Source: Clostridia bacterium (GTDB lineage Bacteria; Bacillota_A; Clostridia; Christensenellales; Aristaeellaceae). Taken from it: DNA of 64,000 bases. This document shows positions 9,901 through 18,961 of this stretch, in pieces. The notes under the pieces were generated by a model that worked only from the letters and a program-made list of their open reading frames with translations, was not told the origin of the DNA and did no database searches. The DNA lies in contig JAFWYA010000006.1 of NCBI GenBank assembly GCA_017517815.1, forward strand, positions 1 to 64,000, in the 5' to 3' direction. Numbering within the stretch: position 1 is the stretch's first letter; each line of letters starts with the position of its first letter. The position numbers were made by a program, and so were the translations under genes.

Positions 9901-10606
9901 GGTCAAAGCGCAGCAAAAACAGCCGCACGTCCAGTTCGCGCAGGGTATCGGTCAGCGCCAGATATTCCTTGGCCACATCCGCCTGTTTTTTCAGCGGCGT
10001 CAGGTTCTTTTCCAGTTCGTCCAGCACGTCCAGCACGCGCACAAGGTTTTCATCCGCCTTCTTCAGGCGGCCTTCGGCCTCTTCCTTGCGGGCACGGAAA
10101 CGGCTGATGCCCGCCGCCTCCTCAAAAATGACGCGGCGGTCTTCGCTGCGCTGGCTGAGGATGGCGTCGATACGGCCCTGGCCGATCATGGAATAGCCTT
10201 CCTTGCCAACACCGGTATCGCGGAACAGATCGACGATGTCGCGCAGACGGCAGCCTGCGCCGTTCATGAGGTATTCGCTGTCGCCGCTGCGGTACACGCG
10301 ACGGGTGATACTCACCTCGTCGAAGGCCACGTTGAGCTGGTGGTCGGTGTTGTCAAACACCAGCGTGACCTCGCAGTAGTTAAGCGCCTTGCGCTTTTCA
10401 GTGCCGTTGAAGATAACGTCCGTCATGCTGTTGCCGCGCAGGCTCTTGGCGCTCTGCTCGCCCAGCACCCAGCGCACCGCGTCGCCGATGTTGCTTTTGC
10501 CGCTGCCGTTGGGGCCGACGATGCCCGTCACGTTTTGCGGAAAGATGATCTCCGTGCGCTTGGCGAACGATTTAAAACCGTATATTTCCAGTTTGGTTAA
10601 ACGCAT
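6992..10606 (-). CDS. smc: Chromosome segregation ATPase SMC
   Basis: Structural maintenance of chromosomes protein of 1204 residues that compacts and segregates DNA. Walker A GPNGSGKSNIGDAVRW is near residues 32-48, the ABC signature LFSGGERALTAIA and Walker B FCILDEIEAALDD are near the C-terminus. Two long Glu/Ala/Gln/Arg-rich coiled coils flank a hinge (about 505-660, starting GYEGYQYSVKNAL). It lies between rnc and ftsY. The ScpA/ScpB partners are not in this window. Confidence 0.97.
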   Translation of the reverse strand: MRLTKLEIYGFKSFAKRTEIIFPQNVTGIVGPNGSGKSNIGDAVRWVLGEQSAKSLRGNSMTDVIFNGTEKRKALNYCEVTLVFDNTDHQLNVAFDEVSITRRVYRSGDSEYLMNGAGCRLRDIVDLFRDTGVGKEGYSMIGQGRIDAILSQRSEDRRVIFEEAAGISRFRARKEEAEGRLKKADENLVRVLDVLDELEKNLTPLKKQADVAKEYLALTDTLRELDVRLFLLRFDRLHEKESAAEQALLQVSDAVREANAVLEEATARRAEGEAQQEAIQQALSQAHDALLRQSDALHAAREALSEIRNRIQNGGETVQRLDSEAESLQARLRLIEATMTQSDGGLSEAKNLLDQARQSLENRRAAHAQATQKAEKLEEELSAHKTYIMERMNRMQTVRTSHARHSAMQQQMTARREEIGQQIGAEEAREAELAAALELAQSNLQNEQARLDELKHGAEAFEQSTKQLLQDILARQKQMQEDLQSARAMDTRLRTLKELQDGYEGYQYSVKNALTYAKRSQLRGVHDVVAMLVHVPREYETAMDMALGAAMQNIVTQTEQDAKILIDYLRKNRLGRATFLPLNTIKGRTLNAREREVLKMEGCVGVASELCSYDPIYKDVVENLLGRTVVAKNLDCGIQIMRAGGHAFRLVTLEGDVMHSGGSMTGGSIQQKAQNLLGREREMKELADKLAEINLRAQNAQNEIAEMEQRRAGEKERRESAQYELHQQEIAVVRDTERLKSAQADMDAHQQRLEALRAAVEQLDESLEEIAQELARIEQQSSMEDVSSEELAAKTEDLSDRLNRARRERENAQELLTDAMLTLQNAEHDVDRLQRDRDRLQGDSETCREELENLRAKRAQALEDVAEAESAQQTAGQMISACERHVEEARAHVDDTEHRRDQKQAELREIQGDIDAAQKLSAHETERMHRQEMALGRIRNDLSTLNDRLWNTYELSYAGAVEARDEYDQRNAGDEPAHGETLTSAFDEGEADRDAQRIRDRIRAMGNVNVGAIEEYAEKYERFTQLSAQKNDLEQAKGDLQSLIAQLLDQMKTVFVGQFTELQGYFAETFTRLFGGGYGEISLSDPNDPLNCGIEIIVQPPGKKRQLLSLFSGGERALTAIAILFAMLKLKPTPFCILDEIEAALDDANISYFADYLKEFSRDTQFIVVTHRKGTMERCDTLFGVAMEERGVSSMVSVNLTDYE

Positions 10607-10638
10607 GTATTAGCTCCTTTTACGGGGGCCTCCGGCGG

Positions 10639-10686
10639 CCAGGGGCAGTGCCCCTGGACCCCACACTGCGTCCGTTTCACGGACGC
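10639..10686. repeat. Intergenic palindromic repeat (rnc-smc spacer)
   Basis: Palindrome CCAGGGGCAGTGCCCCTGG plus the tail ACCCCACACTGCG, followed by a second small hairpin (CGTCCGT/ACGGACG). Its complement shares a 19-bp core (GCAGTGTGGGGTCCAGGGG) with the repeat at 54478-54508, so this is a dispersed intergenic element. It lies inside the operon, between co-directional genes. Confidence 0.65.
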
Positions 10687-10716
10687 AAGAGAATGTTATG
10701 CCGTCTGTTGGCTTTG

Positions 10717-11376
10717 TCAGTTCTGCTGCTTGAGTTCCACCAGCGCCTTTTGGGCGGCGGCCTGTTCGGCGGCTTTTTTGCTGTTGCCCACGCCAGTTGC
10801 GACAGGCTTGCCCAGAACGCTCACCTGCGCGGTGAAGGTGCGGTTGTGGTCGGGGCCTTCCTGCGCGATGATCTGATAGCTGGGCAAATCAAGGCCGTTG
10901 GCCTGCGTGTATTCCTGCAGGGCGCTCTTGTCGTCGTGACCGCGCCAGGCGATCAGCCGTTCGTCCTCGGCAAACATGTGCAAAATCAGTCTGTGTGCCG
11001 CACGGATGCCGCCGTCCACATATACAGCTGCAAACACGGCCTCCATGGCGTCGGCGAGGATGCTGGCCTTTTCACGGCCGCCGGTCTGCTCTTCGCCGTG
11101 GCCCATGATGAGAAATGCGCCCAGATCCAGCGAGCGGGCCAGTGCGCTCAGCGTGCGTTCGCACACCAGCGCTGCGCGGCGGGCGGTGAGCTCGCCTTCG
11201 TGAAGATTGGGATATTTGCGGTAAAGCATGTCGCTGACGCAAAACTCCAGCACCGCGTCGCCCAGAAATTCCAGGCGCTGGTTGTCCGGCAGCTTTGTGG
11301 AGGGATGCGTCAGCGCCAGGCGCAGGTGGGCCTCATCCTGAAAGGTGTAGCCCAGTGCCTTTTGCAGTTTTTGCAT
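10717..11376 (-). CDS. rnc: Ribonuclease III
   Basis: Double-strand-specific endoribonuclease for rRNA and mRNA processing, 219 residues. The catalytic signature NQRLEFLGDAVLEF (about 36-49) and a C-terminal dsRNA-binding domain with KSALQEYTQANGL and NSKKAAEQAAAQKAL are present. The start MQKLQKALGYTF was chosen because AAGGAG stands seven bases upstream; the longer ORF start has no support. Located between acpP and smc, the classical order. Confidence 0.95.
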   Translation of the reverse strand: MQKLQKALGYTFQDEAHLRLALTHPSTKLPDNQRLEFLGDAVLEFCVSDMLYRKYPNLHEGELTARRAALVCERTLSALARSLDLGAFLIMGHGEEQTGGREKASILADAMEAVFAAVYVDGGIRAAHRLILHMFAEDERLIAWRGHDDKSALQEYTQANGLDLPSYQIIAQEGPDHNRTFTAQVSVLGKPVATGVGNSKKAAEQAAAQKALVELKQQN

Positions 11377-11495
11377 GCATTTTCTCCTTATACAATAATA
11401 CGGCTTACGCCCCCAGCGGAAAAATCCACTGAGGGCGTGTAAGCCACAGAAACACTGCACCCGCGCGCACAGCGCGCGGAAGCGGGTCCAGGGCG

Positions 11496-11726
11496 TCAGC
11501 CCTGGTGGGCGTCGATGTACTTGACGACGTCGCCGACGGTCTTGAGGTTGAGGATCACTTCGTCCTCCACTTCGATGCCGAACTCGGTTTCGAGCTCGAG
11601 GATCATGACCATCACGTTGGCGCTGTCAGCGCGCAGGTCTTCCACCAGACGGCTGTTTTCAGTGATGGTGGAAGCATCCACCTGCAGCTGTTCGGCGATC
11701 ATGCCGCGTACCTTTTCAAAAGTCAT
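11496..11726 (-). CDS. acpP: Acyl carrier protein
   Basis: Carrier of growing acyl chains as phosphopantetheine thioesters, 76 residues. The attachment serine is in LRADSANVMVMILELE; most ACPs read DSLD or DSLE there, so DSAN is a modest variation. Helix III VEDEVILNLKTVGDVVKYI is typical. The start MTFEKV was chosen because AAAGGAGG is nine bases upstream, while an ATG three codons earlier abuts the binding site. It sits between plsX and rnc. Confidence 0.93.
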   Translation of the reverse strand: MTFEKVRGMIAEQLQVDASTITENSRLVEDLRADSANVMVMILELETEFGIEVEDEVILNLKTVGDVVKYIDAHQG

Positions 11727-11795
11727 GGGGTTCATCCTCCTTTTGTATGAAAGCGTATGAAAATGTTCAGGCAGCATTGCTGCGTGAAACCGTTT

Positions 11796-12818
11796 TTATT
11801 CGGCGGCAGGCTCATCCTTGGGCAGCAGGGCTTCGATCTTGCCGACCACATTGCCCTCCACCATCTGAACCGCCTGACGAATGGCGCACGCCATGGCGTG
11901 GCCCTTGCAGGAGCCGTGCGCCTTGATGACGTTGCCGCGCACGCCCAGCAGAGGCGCGCCGCCGACTTCGTTATAGTCCATGGCCTTCTTCACGCGGCGG
12001 AACGCGGGCTTGGCAAGCAAACCGCCGATCTTGGAGCGGAAGTCGCCGTAGATTTCCTTTTTGATGATGCCCATCAAAGTACCGGCCACGCCCTCCATGA
12101 ACTTGAGGATGACGTTGCCCACAAAGCCGTCGCAGACGATGACGTCCGCCACATCGTTGGTGATTTCGCGGGCTTCCACGTTGCCCACAAAATTCAGGCG
12201 CTTGTCGGCGCTGAGCAGCTCGTAGGCTTCCTTGGTCAGCGCGCAGCCCTTTTCAGCTTCAGCGCCGTTGTTGACCAGACCGATGCGGGGGTTCTTCACG
12301 CCGCGCATGCTTTCCATGTAGGCGCTGCCCATCATGGCGAACTGGTGCAGGTACTCAGGGCGGCAGTCGACGTTGGCACCGCAGTCGATGAGCAGGAAGA
12401 AATCCTTGCCGTTGGGCAAAAGCGGAGCCAGCGCCGGGCGGTCGATGCCCTTGAGGCGGCCCAGGCGGAACATGCCGCCGGAGAGAACCGCGCCGGTGGA
12501 ACCGGCGGAAACAAACGCATCCACCTTGCCGTCGCGCAGTTTCAGCATGCCGTCAACGATGGCGCTCTGCTTTTTCCTGCGCACGGCCATAACGGGCGCT
12601 TCGTTGTTGGTAATGATCTCGGGGCAGTCGGTCAGGGTGATGCGCTTGCGCAGCTCAGCCGCGTTGGCAAACACGGTATCGACCGTCTTTTGCACCTCTT
12701 CGATGGGGCCGGCCAGTTCGATCTCGAGCTGGGGATACAGGCCCAGCGCTTCCAGCGCGCCCTCAACGGGGGCCATGGGGGCGTTGTCGCCGCCCATGGC
12801 ATCCAGATAAATCTTCAT
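11796..12818 (-). CDS. plsX: Phosphate acyltransferase PlsX
   Basis: Makes acyl-phosphate from acyl-ACP, the first step of phospholipid synthesis with PlsY. The 340-residue protein starts MKIYLDAMGGDNAPMAPVEG and has VSAGSTGAVLSGGMF and the ALTKEAYELL region, as expected for PlsX. It precedes acpP by 69 bp. The usual neighbours fapR, fabD and fabG are missing; instead a giant propeller protein gene lies 18 bp upstream. Confidence 0.95.
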   Translation of the reverse strand: MKIYLDAMGGDNAPMAPVEGALEALGLYPQLEIELAGPIEEVQKTVDTVFANAAELRKRITLTDCPEIITNNEAPVMAVRRKKQSAIVDGMLKLRDGKVDAFVSAGSTGAVLSGGMFRLGRLKGIDRPALAPLLPNGKDFFLLIDCGANVDCRPEYLHQFAMMGSAYMESMRGVKNPRIGLVNNGAEAEKGCALTKEAYELLSADKRLNFVGNVEAREITNDVADVIVCDGFVGNVILKFMEGVAGTLMGIIKKEIYGDFRSKIGGLLAKPAFRRVKKAMDYNEVGGAPLLGVRGNVIKAHGSCKGHAMACAIRQAVQMVEGNVVGKIEALLPKDEPAAE

Positions 12819-12836
12819 TGGTGACCGCCTCTTTCG

Positions 12837-15800
12837 TTAGTCGATCTTGATGCAGTACACGCCGCCGGCCTTCTTGCCGGTGGTGCCGATAACCATGAGG
12901 TTGCCGTACACGGCGGGAGAAGCGTCGATCTGAAGTTCAGCGCCCTCGGCGTCGGTGGTCAGCTGCAGGGTATCGCGAATTGCGCCGGTCTTGGCGTTCA
13001 TCAGGTGGATCTTGCCATTCTGCTCAGCCTGCAGCAGCCAGGCCTCGCCGGCCTCGTTGTACACGGCCACGGGGCTGGAGATGGTGTGGCCTTCCAGCAT
13101 GGTTTCCCACTTGAGCTTGCCGGTCTTCTTTTCCAGTGCGATCACGCGGGAGGGATCCTCGCCGTCGGACACGGTGAAGAACACCAGGTCGGCAATGCTG
13201 CCCTGGCCCACCACGGGGCTGGCGTACACGCCGGCTTCGGGCTTCTTGCTGTAGCCAACATCGGCCAGTTCGTAGGTCCATTCCACTTCGCCGGTCAGAG
13301 CGTCCACACGGCGAATGGTGCAGGCAGCGTTTTTGCCGGTGCGCAGCAGCACGGCATTGCCGGTGTAGAGTGCGACGCTGCCGTCCTCTTCCACATCCAG
13401 CGCGGGAGTGGCGTCGATGTTGTCCTCGGTGTCGATAGCCCACACAGGGGTGAGAGTGTTGACGTCAACGCACTGCACGATGCCGTTCTGATCGCCGTAG
13501 TACACATAATTGTTGTACATGGCGACGCTGGCGTCGATGTTGGTGTTGGTCTTCTTCTGCTCGCCGGCCAGAGTCTTGTAGCCCTGAATGGCGGTGGACA
13601 GTTTGACCGCGTTGCTCTGGTAGTTGTAGGTATCCTTGACGGGGCCGAACTCAGCGGTGTAGAGCACGCCGTTCTGGCCGCCCACGATCATGGTGCCGGT
13701 GCTGCTGTCAAACAGGGCAGAGCCGGTAAAGCCGCTGTAGTTGCTGTTCTTGTCCTTGCCGTCGCCGGCGATGAGCATTTCCTTCTTGTTGGAAACAAGG
13801 TTGAGGATATGATAGCCGTTCTTGACGACCTTGTTGGCCAGCTTGGCATTGAACTGACCCACACCCAGGATGGGCGTGCCGTTGGTGGCAACGCTCAGGC
13901 CGCCGCGGCTGGGCGCGCCGATCTCGATGGCATCGCGGGTGGCTTCGCCGGTGAGCAGGTTATAGAAGTACACCTTGCCGTCCTGACCGGCGACGATGGC
14001 CTCCTTCAGTGCGGTCACGTCCTTGGCCGCATCGTACAGGCCCATGCGCTGACGCAGCTCGGTAGGCCACTTCACGATCACGGGCTGGCCGGGGGCGGCC
14101 ACGCCGTAAACGGTGGTCTCGCTGGTCTTCATGCTGCCGATGGGCTGGCTCCAGACGACGCTCAGCTTTTCGTTTTCCACCTCAACGGTGCTGTAGGCCG
14201 CGTTCTGGCGCAGCGGGCCGCTGCGGAAGGTGAGCACGCCAGCCTGACGCCAGCCGGCATAATCGCTGCCGCCCACGGTGGTGGTGAAGGCGTTGAGCAT
14301 GTTGATGGCGTGGGTGCGGTTGTAGGCAGTCAGGGTCTTGGCGCCGCTGTAAATGGTGGCCTCCAGCTTCAGCGCAGCAGGTGCGGCCGCATCAGCAGCA
14401 GCAGCGCTCAGCTGAGGCAGCGGGCTGGTGGTGGGCACCGGCGTAGGCGTGGGCACCGGCGTAGGCGTGGGGGTAGGCGTGGGGGTGGGAGTCGGCGTGG
14501 GGGTGGGAGTGGGCGTGGGAGTGGCGGTAGGCACAGGCGTGGGTTCGGGCGTGGGTTCGGGCGTGGCCGTGATGGCCGGCTCGTTGCCCAGCTGCACCGA
14601 CACGCTGTAGGCAGAAGGCGTGAAGCTGAGGCTGTCGCCCTCCACATACTGGGCGATATAGTCGCCGGTATAGGCGTTGAGCACGTCGGTGGTCAGCGTC
14701 CACACGCGGGTATCGCCGTTGTCGGTCATGGCACCGTAATCGCCGTTGGGATCAGTGTCATACATGCTGACGATGGCAGTACCCTGGCCATCCACCACGC
14801 GCACGGCGCTGACTTCGGCGGAAGTGGTCACGGTGAAGGCGATGTGGGCAGGAATGGCGGAAATGGCCGTGTCGCAGGTAAAGCCCTGCACGGCGGGAGC
14901 CACGGACTTGGGCGCGCCGATGCTCACAGGAGCCGCGCACACCATGCCCTCTTCCTCTTCTACGCCCTTGCGGGTGGCGTATACGGTGTAGCTGCCGGCG
15001 TAGCCGTCCTCCACAACAAAGGAGGGCTGCCAGAGGTTGACGTTGCTGTTTTCGATCACGCTGCCGTCAGCATAGGCGCTGGCGCAGACGGTAAAACCGA
15101 AGTCGTCGGCGATGCGGATGCTTTCAACATCCTTGGCGGTCTGCACGGCAAAGAACACCTGCGTGGGCGCATTGCTGTCGGCAGCGGTGGCGCTGAAGCT
15201 CTTGATGGCTTCCTCGCGCGGGATGATCTTATCCTTGACGGTGTTGAATACGCCAACGACGGTCTTCTGCACAGGCGCGATCTTCGCGCCGATGCCGCCC
15301 ATGCCTTCCCAGTTGGGCAGGCAGATGCCGGCCAGCAGGCCGCCAATAAGCAGCAGCACAAGGATCAGCACCAGCCAGCCCTTGCCGCCGCGGCGGTCGT
15401 CATCGTCGTCATCATCGTCGTCATCGTAATCGTCGTCATAGCGGGGCGCAGGCTGCTTGCGGCGGTATTCCTCGTCCTTGGGACGGCGCACAGGGGCCGG
15501 ACCGCCCTGAACCGGACGGCGGACGGGCGCTTCGCCCTGCTGCTGGGCAGCGGCTACCGGGCGCGGAGCGGGCGCAGGACGGCGCTGCGGCTGGTGGCCG
15601 GTCTGCACCGGGCGGCGCTGAGGCTGCTGACCCTGCTGCACGGGACGGCGCTGGGGCGCTTCCTCAGAAAGCTGAGGCTGCACGGGGCGCTGGGCCATGG
15701 GCACAGGACGCGCGGCGGGAGATTGCGGCTGCACCGGGCGGCGCTGAGGTACACGGGCGGGCTCTTCGCTGTCGCCAGCCTGGAAGGGATCGGCCTGCGG

Positions 15801-16178
15801 AGCCTGCTGCTCTTCGGCGGCGGCACGCTCGGCCACGCGGCTGCGGCGGCGGCGCACAGGGGCTTCGCCTTCAGCGGCAGGCTGGGCCGCGGGCGCTTCC
15901 TGCACAGGCTCGCTCACAGGCGCGGGGCGCTGGAAGGCAGAGGGCTGCTGCACGCTGGTGCGGCGGTTGACCATCTGCACGTTCACGGGGCGCGCCACAC
16001 GGGTGGGGGCGTCATCGCCCTGGGCCATGAAGTCAGCGCCATCGGAATACAGCGGTACGCCGCCCTGCTGCATCTGTGCGCCCAGCTGTGCAGGCGCATC
16101 GGTGAGGAAGCTCTCATCGGGCTGATTGGCATACAGCTGATTGTTGGGTCTCTGCTGGTTGCGGTAGTAATCGCTCAA
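12837..16178 (-). CDS. Giant single-pass membrane protein with PQQ-type beta-propeller
   Basis: Protein of 1113 residues, no family name recognised for the whole chain. Order seen: cytoplasmic low-complexity region (1-248) rich in Pro, Arg and Gln with repeated QRRPVQ units; a run of ten aspartates (about 250-260); one membrane helix ([20 protein letters not shown], about 264-285); two Ig-like extracellular modules (about 330-545, each beginning with [14 protein letters not shown] or [16 protein letters not shown] strands); a Pro-Thr linker (about 547-582); and a C-terminal propeller (about 690-1113) with repeats such as [21 protein letters not shown]. Such propellers bind proteins or quinones; here there is no dehydrogenase motif, so a scaffold or wall-sensing role is inferred. 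It heads the plsX operon from its own promoter, 18 bp before plsX. Confidence 0.75.
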   Translation of the reverse strand: MSDYYRNQQRPNNQLYANQPDESFLTDAPAQLGAQMQQGGVPLYSDGADFMAQGDDAPTRVARPVNVQMVNRRTSVQQPSAFQRPAPVSEPVQEAPAAQPAAEGEAPVRRRRSRVAERAAAEEQQAPQADPFQAGDSEEPARVPQRRPVQPQSPAARPVPMAQRPVQPQLSEEAPQRRPVQQGQQPQRRPVQTGHQPQRRPAPAPRPVAAAQQQGEAPVRRPVQGGPAPVRRPKDEEYRRKQPAPRYDDDYDDDDDDDDDDRRGGKGWLVLILVLLLIGGLLAGICLPNWEGMGGIGAKIAPVQKTVVGVFNTVKDKIIPREEAIKSFSATAADSNAPTQVFFAVQTAKDVESIRIADDFGFTVCASAYADGSVIENSNVNLWQPSFVVEDGYAGSYTVYATRKGVEEEEGMVCAAPVSIGAPKSVAPAVQGFTCDTAISAIPAHIAFTVTTSAEVSAVRVVDGQGTAIVSMYDTDPNGDYGAMTDNGDTRVWTLTTDVLNAYTGDYIAQYVEGDSLSFTPSAYSVSVQLGNEPAITATPEPTPEPTPVPTATPTPTPTPTPTPTPTPTPTPTPVPTPTPVPTTSPLPQLSAAAADAAAPAALKLEATIYSGAKTLTAYNRTHAINMLNAFTTTVGGSDYAGWRQAGVLTFRSGPLRQNAAYSTVEVENEKLSVVWSQPIGSMKTSETTVYGVAAPGQPVIVKWPTELRQRMGLYDAAKDVTALKEAIVAGQDGKVYFYNLLTGEATRDAIEIGAPSRGGLSVATNGTPILGVGQFNAKLANKVVKNGYHILNLVSNKKEMLIAGDGKDKNSNYSGFTGSALFDSSTGTMIVGGQNGVLYTAEFGPVKDTYNYQSNAVKLSTAIQGYKTLAGEQKKTNTNIDASVAMYNNYVYYGDQNGIVQCVDVNTLTPVWAIDTEDNIDATPALDVEEDGSVALYTGNAVLLRTGKNAACTIRRVDALTGEVEWTYELADVGYSKKPEAGVYASPVVGQGSIADLVFFTVSDGEDPSRVIALEKKTGKLKWETMLEGHTISSPVAVYNEAGEAWLLQAEQNGKIHLMNAKTGAIRDTLQLTTDAEGAELQIDASPAVYGNLMVIGTTGKKAGGVYCIKID
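14435..14545 (-). repeat. Pro-Thr codon repeat in the propeller gene
   Basis: Tandem six-base repeats (on the plus strand GTAGGC, GTGGGC, GTGGGA variants) coding for alternating Pro-Thr or Pro-Val. The array is in-frame and forms the spacer between the Ig-like modules and the propeller. Length change by slippage would alter linker length without a frameshift. Confidence 0.7.
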
Positions 16179-16281
16179 AGTTGTGCACTCCTTATCCTTG
16201 GTTGCATCACATGGGAAACGGATTCATCCGTTTTGCATCTTTTGGGGAAAAGGCATACTTGGCTAACGTATACCATCATCT

Positions 16282-16310
16282 ATTATACCAATAATCCTCG
16301 AAGTCTACAA
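16282..16310 (-). promoter_or_regulatory. Promoter of the propeller-plsX-smc operon
   Basis: Minus-strand TTGTAG, 17 bp, TATAAT, with TG one base before the -10 hexamer (extended -10). It lies about 100 bp upstream of the propeller gene. Confidence 0.65.
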
Positions 16311-16444
16311 CCCCTGTTTTGGCCTGACGCGGCGCGTAGTTGTAAAATGACACGGTAGCAAATGCAGGGTTTTGGCATCTGACGGAGAATGTTACCAAAA
16401 TACCCATGTAAATTCCCGCATTACTGCGGATGCAGGAGGCCATT

Positions 16445-17890
16445 ATGCAGGATACCATTCTCGTTTTCAGCCGTTCGCGCGAGCAGGCTGTTCTGGCGGC
16501 GCGCACGCTGCGCTATCGGGAGGTCTATTGTCTGCCGGTGCCTTTTGACACCCCCGCTGCAGAAGCGATCCGCCCCGGCGTGCGCGGCGCGGTGGTCATT
16601 TGCGAACGCGGCGGCAGTATGGACGGCTTTGATACGGCTTTGCTGGACGGCAGCGTACCGGTGCTGGCACTGGGCGACGCAGCGGTGTTTGTGTGTGAGC
16701 ACTTCGGCGGCAGCGCTGAAGAGGCTGTACCCGACCGCGTGGCTGTGACGCTGAGCATGAACGACGACCCTCTGTTTGAAGGCATCGACCCAGGCGAGCG
16801 CATGCTGCCCGCGCCATCATCCCTGAACCTTCCGGAGGTGCTTACCCCCATCGCCACCGCCACCGAACGGGCGATCGGTTTCAAGCACGCGCAGCTGCCG
16901 CTGTATGCGCTGCAGTACCCCATCGAGCGCAACGACCCCGATTCAGCCCAGCTGTTGTTCAACTTTGCCAGCGCCGTGTGCGGCGTGCAGCCGGAGTGGA
17001 CGGAGGACGCCAACATCGACCGTGCCATTGAGCACATCCGCGAGTGCGCGCCGGAAGGCCGCGTGCTGTGCGCCGTGTCCGGCGGTGTGGACAGCGCCGT
17101 GTGCGCACGGCTGACCAGCATGGCGGTCGGCAACAGGCTTTTGTGCGTGTTCATCGACACCGGTCTGTTCCGCGAAGGCGAGCCTGAAGCCGTGGCCGAA
17201 ACTTTCCGCTCGGAGATCGGTATCGAGGTTGAAATGGTCGACGCGCATGAATCCTTCCTGCGCGCGCTCAGCGGCGTGACCTCGCCCCGCGACAAGGAGC
17301 GCATTGCCTCGCAGCTGATGACGCAGGTTCTGCTCAAACAGTTCACGCACGAGCCGGACATTCAAACGATTGTGATGGGCACCAACCTCAACGACACCCT
17401 GTTTGATACCGGCCGCGCAGCGGATATTACCGCCGGCAGCCGCACCATTCGCGTATGCGAACCCATCCGCAGCCTTTTCAAGGACGAAGTGCGCCGCATT
17501 GCCGGCAGGCTTTCGCTGCCTGCCGTGATCACCGGCCGTCAGCCCTTCCCCTCCAGCGGCCTGGCCCTGCGCGTGATGACCAACGTCACCGCTGAACGGC
17601 TGCAGCTTTTGCGCAAGGCGGATATGCTGCTGCGCACCGAGATCCTCGAAGGCGGGCACGACCGCCGCCTGTGGCAGTTCTACGCCACCCTTTCTGAAAA
17701 TCCCGATTCGCCCGACAGCTATGCCGTGTGCCTGCGCGCCACGCAGACGGCGCAGGGCGGCGCAGTGGCAGCCCGTCTGCCTTACGATCTGCTGGAGCGT
17801 ACGACCGAAAAGATCCTTGCCGAGGTTCCCGGCGCGGCGCGCGTGGTGTACGACCTCACCCCCAGCGCCCATTACGGCGAGCTGGAATAA
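16445..17890 (+). CDS. GMP synthase-like protein with degenerate glutaminase domain
   Basis: Protein of 481 residues laid out like GuaA: class I amidotransferase domain (1-185), ATP pyrophosphatase (about 195-370) and C-terminal dimerisation domain. The PP-loop CAVSGGVDSAVCARL, FIDTGLFREGEPEAV and PFPSSGLALRV clearly align with GuaA. However, the nucleophile elbow (normally GICYGMQ) reads LALGDAAVFVCEH, and the FHPE catalytic block reads LQYPIERND, so the glutaminase triad is lost. The SHHNVGGLP loop is missing after RTIRVCEPIRS, and the C-terminal PATIEWE motif reads SAHYGELE. Start chosen at MQDTILVF, ten bases after GGAGG. It is probably not a working GMP synthase but an ammonia-dependent or repurposed AMP-ligase; the reaction is unknown. 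It lies 36 bp before a dipeptidase gene. Confidence 0.8.
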   Translation: MQDTILVFSRSREQAVLAARTLRYREVYCLPVPFDTPAAEAIRPGVRGAVVICERGGSMDGFDTALLDGSVPVLALGDAAVFVCEHFGGSAEEAVPDRVAVTLSMNDDPLFEGIDPGERMLPAPSSLNLPEVLTPIATATERAIGFKHAQLPLYALQYPIERNDPDSAQLLFNFASAVCGVQPEWTEDANIDRAIEHIRECAPEGRVLCAVSGGVDSAVCARLTSMAVGNRLLCVFIDTGLFREGEPEAVAETFRSEIGIEVEMVDAHESFLRALSGVTSPRDKERIASQLMTQVLLKQFTHEPDIQTIVMGTNLNDTLFDTGRAADITAGSRTIRVCEPIRSLFKDEVRRIAGRLSLPAVITGRQPFPSSGLALRVMTNVTAERLQLLRKADMLLRTEILEGGHDRRLWQFYATLSENPDSPDSYAVCLRATQTAQGGAVAARLPYDLLERTTEKILAEVPGAARVVYDLTPSAHYGELE

Positions 17891-17926
17891 GTCCCATTTC
17901 ATTCAACGAAGGGATGTGCACATTTC

Positions 17927-18823
17927 ATGCTGATCTGTGATACCCATGCCGATACCCTCTGCGCCCGCACCAAGCACTGGAACGACGGCGTCTATGACGT
18001 GCGCCGCGAATGGCTGATGCAGCCCGAGCATACCCGTGTGCAGGCGATGGCCCTGTTCATTCCGCCCAAGGGCATGGAACAGACCCCCACCATCGTTGAC
18101 GAGCAGCTGGAAGAACTTCAGCGTATGAAGGCCGAGGGCTTTCACCAGATCCGCACGCTGGATGAGGCGCTGCCCGGCCAGCCCAACATTATGCTCACCA
18201 TCGAAGGCGGCGAGGCCTTCGGCGACCGGGTGGAAGGCGTTGACGAGATGGCTGCTCAGGGGGTACGACTGGCGGCCCTTACCTGGAACACGCCCAACGC
18301 GCTTGGACAGCCCGCGCTCGTCGGCAACGACACCGGCATCAAGCCCTTCGGCTGGCAGGCCGTGCGCCGCATGCAGCAGCTGCATATGGCGGTGGATGTA
18401 TCTCACCTGAACGTTCGCGGCTTTTGGGATCTGCTGGAGCACGACGTGCGCCCCATGGCGTCGCACAGCTGCGCATGGGCGCTTTGCCCCAACGAGCGCA
18501 ACCTCACCGATGACCAGCTGCGCGCTCTGTTTGAAACGGACGGCTTTGTGGGCGTGAACTTCTACGCCGGTTTCCTGAGTCCCGAATGCAAGGCGGACAT
18601 CGACCTGCTCATCGACCACATGGCGCACATGTGCGAGCTGGGCGGCGAGCACTGCGTAGGCTTTGGCAGCGACTTTGACGGCATCGACGCCTATCCGGAA
18701 GGCCTGCGCACCGCCAACGACGTGCCAAGACTGATCGACCGGCTGCTTGAACGCGGCTTTGGTCAGAAGCTCACCGGGCAGATCGCCGGCCTCAACTTCA
18801 AGCGCTATCTGGAAAGTATCTGA
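17927..18823 (+). CDS. Membrane dipeptidase family (peptidase M19)
   Basis: Zinc dipeptidase of 298 residues. Metal and active-site motifs are in order: CDTHADTL at the N-terminus, LTIEGGEAFGD (about 84-94), VDVSHLN, ASHSCAW and GFGSDFDGID (about 243-252). No signal peptide, so it acts in the cytosol on short dipeptides, possibly with D-residues. Likely co-transcribed with the GuaA-like gene upstream and closed by a terminator at 18831-18857. Confidence 0.9.
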   Translation: MLICDTHADTLCARTKHWNDGVYDVRREWLMQPEHTRVQAMALFIPPKGMEQTPTIVDEQLEELQRMKAEGFHQIRTLDEALPGQPNIMLTIEGGEAFGDRVEGVDEMAAQGVRLAALTWNTPNALGQPALVGNDTGIKPFGWQAVRRMQQLHMAVDVSHLNVRGFWDLLEHDVRPMASHSCAWALCPNERNLTDDQLRALFETDGFVGVNFYAGFLSPECKADIDLLIDHMAHMCELGGEHCVGFGSDFDGIDAYPEGLRTANDVPRLIDRLLERGFGQKLTGQIAGLNFKRYLESI

Positions 18824-18830
18824 TACACAA

Positions 18831-18857
18831 AACACGGCCATAAGCGCCGTGTTTTTT
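18831..18857 (+). terminator. Terminator after the M19 dipeptidase gene
   Basis: Eight-bp stem AACACGGC/GCCGTGTT with a seven-base loop, then a run of six T. Confidence 0.7.
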
Positions 18858-18876
18858 CATATAGAAAAGCGTATTC

Positions 18877-18906
18877 TTGACTTCCCTGTGCCCGTACCGC
18901 TATAAT
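18877..18906 (+). promoter_or_regulatory. Promoter of the VanW-domain gene
   Basis: TTGACT, 18 bp, TATAAT. The coding start follows 55 bp after the -10. Confidence 0.75.
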
Positions 18907-18961
18907 GGAATATCAGGCTGCCATTTCAGGCAGTCAGACCCAATTAAGGAAGGAAACCGTC

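Noticed and set aside
13005..16358. 1117-residue plus-strand ORF opposite the propeller gene
   Set aside because: It is a GC-rich antisense shadow; the minus frame has clear domains, a binding site and a promoter.
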